A stretch of 64,000 bases of DNA from Pipra filicauda. Taxonomy: Eukaryota > Chordata > Aves > Passeriformes > Pipridae. The position numbers and the translations under genes were made by a program. Shown here one piece after another: positions 60,901 through 64,000 of the stretch. Each line of letters starts with the position of its first letter. Position 1 is the stretch's first letter. The notes beneath the pieces were generated by a model, which was not told where the DNA came from, ran no database searches, and was given only the letters and a program-made list of their open reading frames with translations. The stretch lies in NCBI RefSeq assembly GCF_003945595.2, contig NW_024104521.1:310001-374000 (forward strand). The letters are read 5' to 3'.

Positions 60901-63518
60901 GAGCATGCATCTTGGAAAATCAAGGACAGTGGGAGTGTGAAAAATTGTTCACAGGCTGGAGATGACAAGGAACAACCTACTCTCCCTCCCTCTCTGTTGA
61001 TGGGACTGAGTGTATGAGTAGGTGTCAGGTCAGCCTGATGGTGTTGGTCAGTGTAGTATCTCCCAGTTCGCTTATTCCCACATCTGGGAATTTGGGTAAC
61101 TCTGCAGCCTCTAATCCAGGGTAGCCAGGGGCCATTGCCTGGAAAAGCCTCATCACTTTTATTGGTCATGAGTCACAGGCTGGCCTCTTCTGTGCATGAG
61201 CTGTTGTGTGGGAAGTTTCTCCCTGTTGAATGACTGAAATCAGCAAAACTAAGGTATATTTACAAGGATGGATTTTAATCCATATTTAATTATGACTTTG
61301 TGATGTTTGCTTCTGCTCCACAGACATTGACTAAATTTAATTTCTGAAAGGGAGCATGGTTGTACAGAGAGGACCCCATATTGTTACTCCATAGGAGCCT
61401 TTACTCCAGCCTCAAGGAAATGTCTTTGCATGGTTCATGCACGGCTGGGTTCTGTGTGAGTTTTGTGTCTTTTTCTGAGACAGTGGCAGGGCTGGATGCT
61501 GCTGGAGGCAGCTCAGAGGCTGGCTGAGCTTTGAACTGTTCTGATCAATTTCTTTTCTGATCCAAAGAGAAAGACTGATCCTCCCAAAGCACCAGATAGC
61601 TGAGAGTGGTGTTTTCTGATCAGCCTTATTTTTAACTTGCTGTCAAGCAACTGATGCGTGTTTTGTGTTTTATTCTTCCCATCACTTTGGGCTTACTACA
61701 CAGACTGAGACTTTTCTTCCGTGTCTTGGTTTGAAATCAACTTTTTCTAGTTTTGTACTGACACATATAAACCAGGAAAAACAAATGTGCGTTGCTAATG
61801 TAAAATGCTTCCTAAATTATTAGCATTTATCTTTATAGATGGAGTCTGCATGCTTTGTTCAGCTAAGTTCAAGGAATTTATATTCTCCAGAGACTTCCAG
61901 CTCTCAGTGGTGTAAACAAAGTGTTGATCTCTAACCCAGCAGCAGATGAGTCTCTAACATTGCCTTCCTGGGTCCTCCTTCCTTTAAGCAATCTTTGCAA
62001 GGTGTTGCAGAAGGGAGATAGCAGAACGCTGATGTTCCATCGCAGCTTCACTGCCTGTTCCTGCTGCATAACAGTGTGTGTGTCACAGATAACAAGCTTG
62101 CAGGACAGCTGCTCCACTTTCAAGACTGACAGATGAGCTTGCAGAGGAGCAGAAACTCCCGTTCTCAATAAAATCGGGAGACTGCCTGGCTGAGCCAGTA
62201 GGAGAAGGTGTCCCAGGCAGCAGCCTTAGCATGTGCTGCGACTCCTGTTTCTTTGTGCGTATTCTACTTTACGGGACAGGAGACAGATTCTTCCCAGGTG
62301 GTTGGGTAAACTTGAAAAGATAATAGTGGTTTTTTTCCTGAAGGCTGAACTTACAAGCAATTTTCTTTCTTCCTTCCCCCCCTCACGCTGAGCAGTCAGT
62401 GAATCCCTACATTGTGAAGCTCTCCATCGTGGATGATGAGGCCACGCTCAATGTGAGTACTTGACTTGATTCCTCTGTGCTGCTGGGGATGCTCTTTCAT
62501 GTGTGGTGTTAGTGGAATGAATGCAAGCACAGTGTATTGTAGAAATCAGATCTAGGAACAGTGCTGCTCTGAGAAACACCAGTACAGGAGTTGTTCAGCC
62601 CTGACTGTACTCTTGCAATGGGTTAGGGCGCTCATGATTTGGACAGTTTGATCACCAATAAATGGTGGGGGTGGTTAAAAAGCTAGGTAGCAAGAAACAT
62701 GCTTAAAGTTGATCTGCTATACATTTATGAACTATCTATACACTATTTGCTGTCACATGCCAAAGGCACACGATGGCGTATGCCAGAGATCTCATTTCCA
62801 GTGCTATGTCACCCGATTTTACCAGTCCACAAGTCAATTCTTGTAGCTCAGTGGAAGCTTGTATTTGAGTCAAAAGTCCTGCAACATATTTTGGGTTGTA
62901 GCCACAGTCTTAAGTTTTGTAGCCTGGCCTGGATAAAAAGTGACAGCACACTGAGCTATGGAGGTCTGGACTTGGAAGCTGTTCCTTAGGCATGAAGTAA
63001 AAAGCAAGCTCCGTGCTAACTAAAGGGTGATTCTGAGTTAATTCAATTGGCTTGACAGAAAGGATGTTCAGTAGTTGTGGAATGGTGGAGGCTGTTTGCA
63101 AGAAGTTAAAGGTTACTAGTGTTTATGGCTCTTGTTTTGAATTTTTGGATGTCTTTCCTCTGACACCATCTTCCTTCTGAAGCACTTGGTGTTTTAATGA
63201 AGCTTCTTGAGTGAGTAAGCTGTCTGGAGATCCAAGGAGAGTAAATGTTCTCTGTTGAACTTAGTAATTAAATATATAACTTTAAATTTTGGTGTCTTGA
63301 TTTTTGGTTTGTAATTTTGTTGTATCATAGCATGTCTTAATAGTTCAGACATCTACAAGGGAAATTCTTCATAGCATGCTAGGTTATCTGGGGGACAGCA
63401 TTGCTATGTGTGTTCAGTGTGTGATTTCCTCCCTTGAGATTTGTAATGTGAAGTTTTTTTAACACTTTTTTCAGGGAATGGGACTTGTAATTGCCCAGGC
63501 TTTATCGGAATATAACAG
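51980..63518 (+). CDS. ARMH3: Armadillo-like helical domain-containing protein 3 (partial, 5' part)
   Basis: ARMH3 (C10orf76) is a Golgi-associated helical-repeat protein reported to bind PI4KB and to support Golgi PI4P and GBF1/ARF1 function. Nine coding exons are present: 51980-52081 (exon starts 51970), 52548-52604, 52722-52868, 54667-54774, 55893-55985, 56848-56922, 57590-57676, 62396-62452 and 63475-63518. They encode about the first 256 of roughly 689 residues, from [19 protein letters not shown] through [35 protein letters not shown] and [19 protein letters not shown] to [14 protein letters not shown], then an AG completing Arg in the next exon beyond the window. The Met is the first ATG of its exon and matches the human start. 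The first eight exons all end in phase 0; the last ends in phase 2. The protein looks nearly identical to mammalian ARMH3. The intron after 57676 is long (4.7 kb). Confidence 0.96.
53870..53915 (-). repeat. Reverse-strand CR1/L3-like fragment
   Basis: tttagcccaatatcctgtct reverse-complements to agacaggatattgggctaaa, the CR1/L3 3'-end phrase (agacaggatactgggctaga class), in the ARMH3 intron between 52868 and 54667. Short and diverged. Confidence 0.5.
57677..62395 (+). other. ARMH3: Long ARMH3 intron
   Basis: A 4.7-kb intron between the exons encoding NYRKYE and SVNPYIV. It holds one open, splice-flanked segment at 57896-58021 (see findings), a T run with a following A run near 59598-59622, and otherwise AT-rich unique-looking DNA. 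The known ARMH3 protein runs straight across this junction. Confidence 0.6.
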
Positions 63519-64000
63519 GTAAAACCTAATTGTGTCTTATTTTTCAGTACAGGATAGTTGCTGTACATTTTCACAAACATTTTTTTGTGTGTTGAAGCAC
63601 TTGTTTATCACTTAATAGGCTTGATGCACCCAGAGAGGCAGGGAATAGTCCTATGCTTTAGGATACTTTGACTCAGTTGTTGCTGTCATTGCAAGAGTGA
63701 ATCCATCTCTACCAGCTGGGCTGATGTGCTTCAGGAGAGATCTTGCTCTAGGGGAAGATATCTGTTGTATGTTTTTATTGTCATGGATTTTACCTCTCTA
63801 TGAACCTTGTGGAAAATCTTTGTTCCAAAGGAAAAGATCAATGATTTGCTGAGAACTTCTCTGTTAGAAAATGGATTTAACTGAAATGCTATCTAAAACA
63901 AACAGACAAACTAACAAATGTATCCAGGCCTGTCCACATGCCAGATCAGAGGTGATTAGGGCATGCATGTGCTTCCACATGGTGGAAAGCAGTAACTGCT
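63519..64000 (+). other. ARMH3: Start of the next ARMH3 intron
   Basis: The donor gtaaaa follows the exon ending at 63518. No further exon is recognisable before the window ends. Confidence 0.7.

Noticed and set aside
1..64000. CRISPR arrays, insertion sequences, bacterial operons, tRNA or rRNA genes
   Set aside because: Nothing of the kind was seen; this is a spliced vertebrate locus.

Overview
This window is vertebrate nuclear DNA, most likely from a bird (a turtle or crocodilian is less likely but possible). The genes are split by short GT-AG introns, they sit in CpG islands, repeats are few, and the only interspersed repeats I recognise resemble old CR1/L3 LINE 3' ends. The gene order LDB1 (+), prominin (+), HPS6 (-), ARMH3 (+) matches human 10q24.32 (LDB1, HPS6, ARMH3), with a prominin gene added between LDB1 and HPS6.

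Layout. 1-9.4 kb is GC-rich DNA without a supportable gene; it opens with a decayed 42-bp minisatellite. A CpG island at about 9.44-9.86 kb is the probable LDB1 promoter and first non-coding exon. A 9-kb first intron follows, with a second GC-rich promoter-like patch near 12.7-13.0 kb and an AT-rich patch near 16.3-17.2 kb. LDB1 coding exons run 19.06-23.04 kb and give exactly 375 residues from the ATG at 19142. The 3' UTR has poly(A) signals at 24.38 and 25.41 kb. A CpG island at 27.4-27.8 kb precedes a prominin gene of about 24 coding exons (28.7-38.4 kb), which I assign to PROM3, the third vertebrate prominin. HPS6 is one uninterrupted 818-codon exon on the minus strand (44.37-41.92 kb) with a poly(A) signal at 40.78 kb. 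A CpG island at 44.4-45.4 kb serves both HPS6 (leftward) and ARMH3 (rightward). ARMH3 has a non-coding first exon, a 7-kb AT-rich intron, and nine coding exons (51.98-63.52 kb). These encode about the first 256 residues, and the gene runs off the right edge.

Functions. LDB1 is a nuclear adaptor that dimerises and bridges LIM-domain transcription factors. The prominin is a five-span membrane glycoprotein of plasma-membrane protrusions. HPS6 is a BLOC-2 subunit needed for lysosome-related organelles. ARMH3 is a Golgi protein linked to PI4KB and GBF1. They are not one pathway; their adjacency is ancestral synteny. The most notable item is the prominin: human LDB2 and PROM1 lie close together on 4p15, so an LDB1-PROM3 pair looks like the sister block from the early vertebrate genome duplications, with this prominin absent from the human block.

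Base composition changes by eye near 45.4 kb, from GC-rich on the left to AT-rich on the right. All exon boundaries were read by eye from splice-site motifs, reading phase and remembered family sequences; nothing was aligned computationally.
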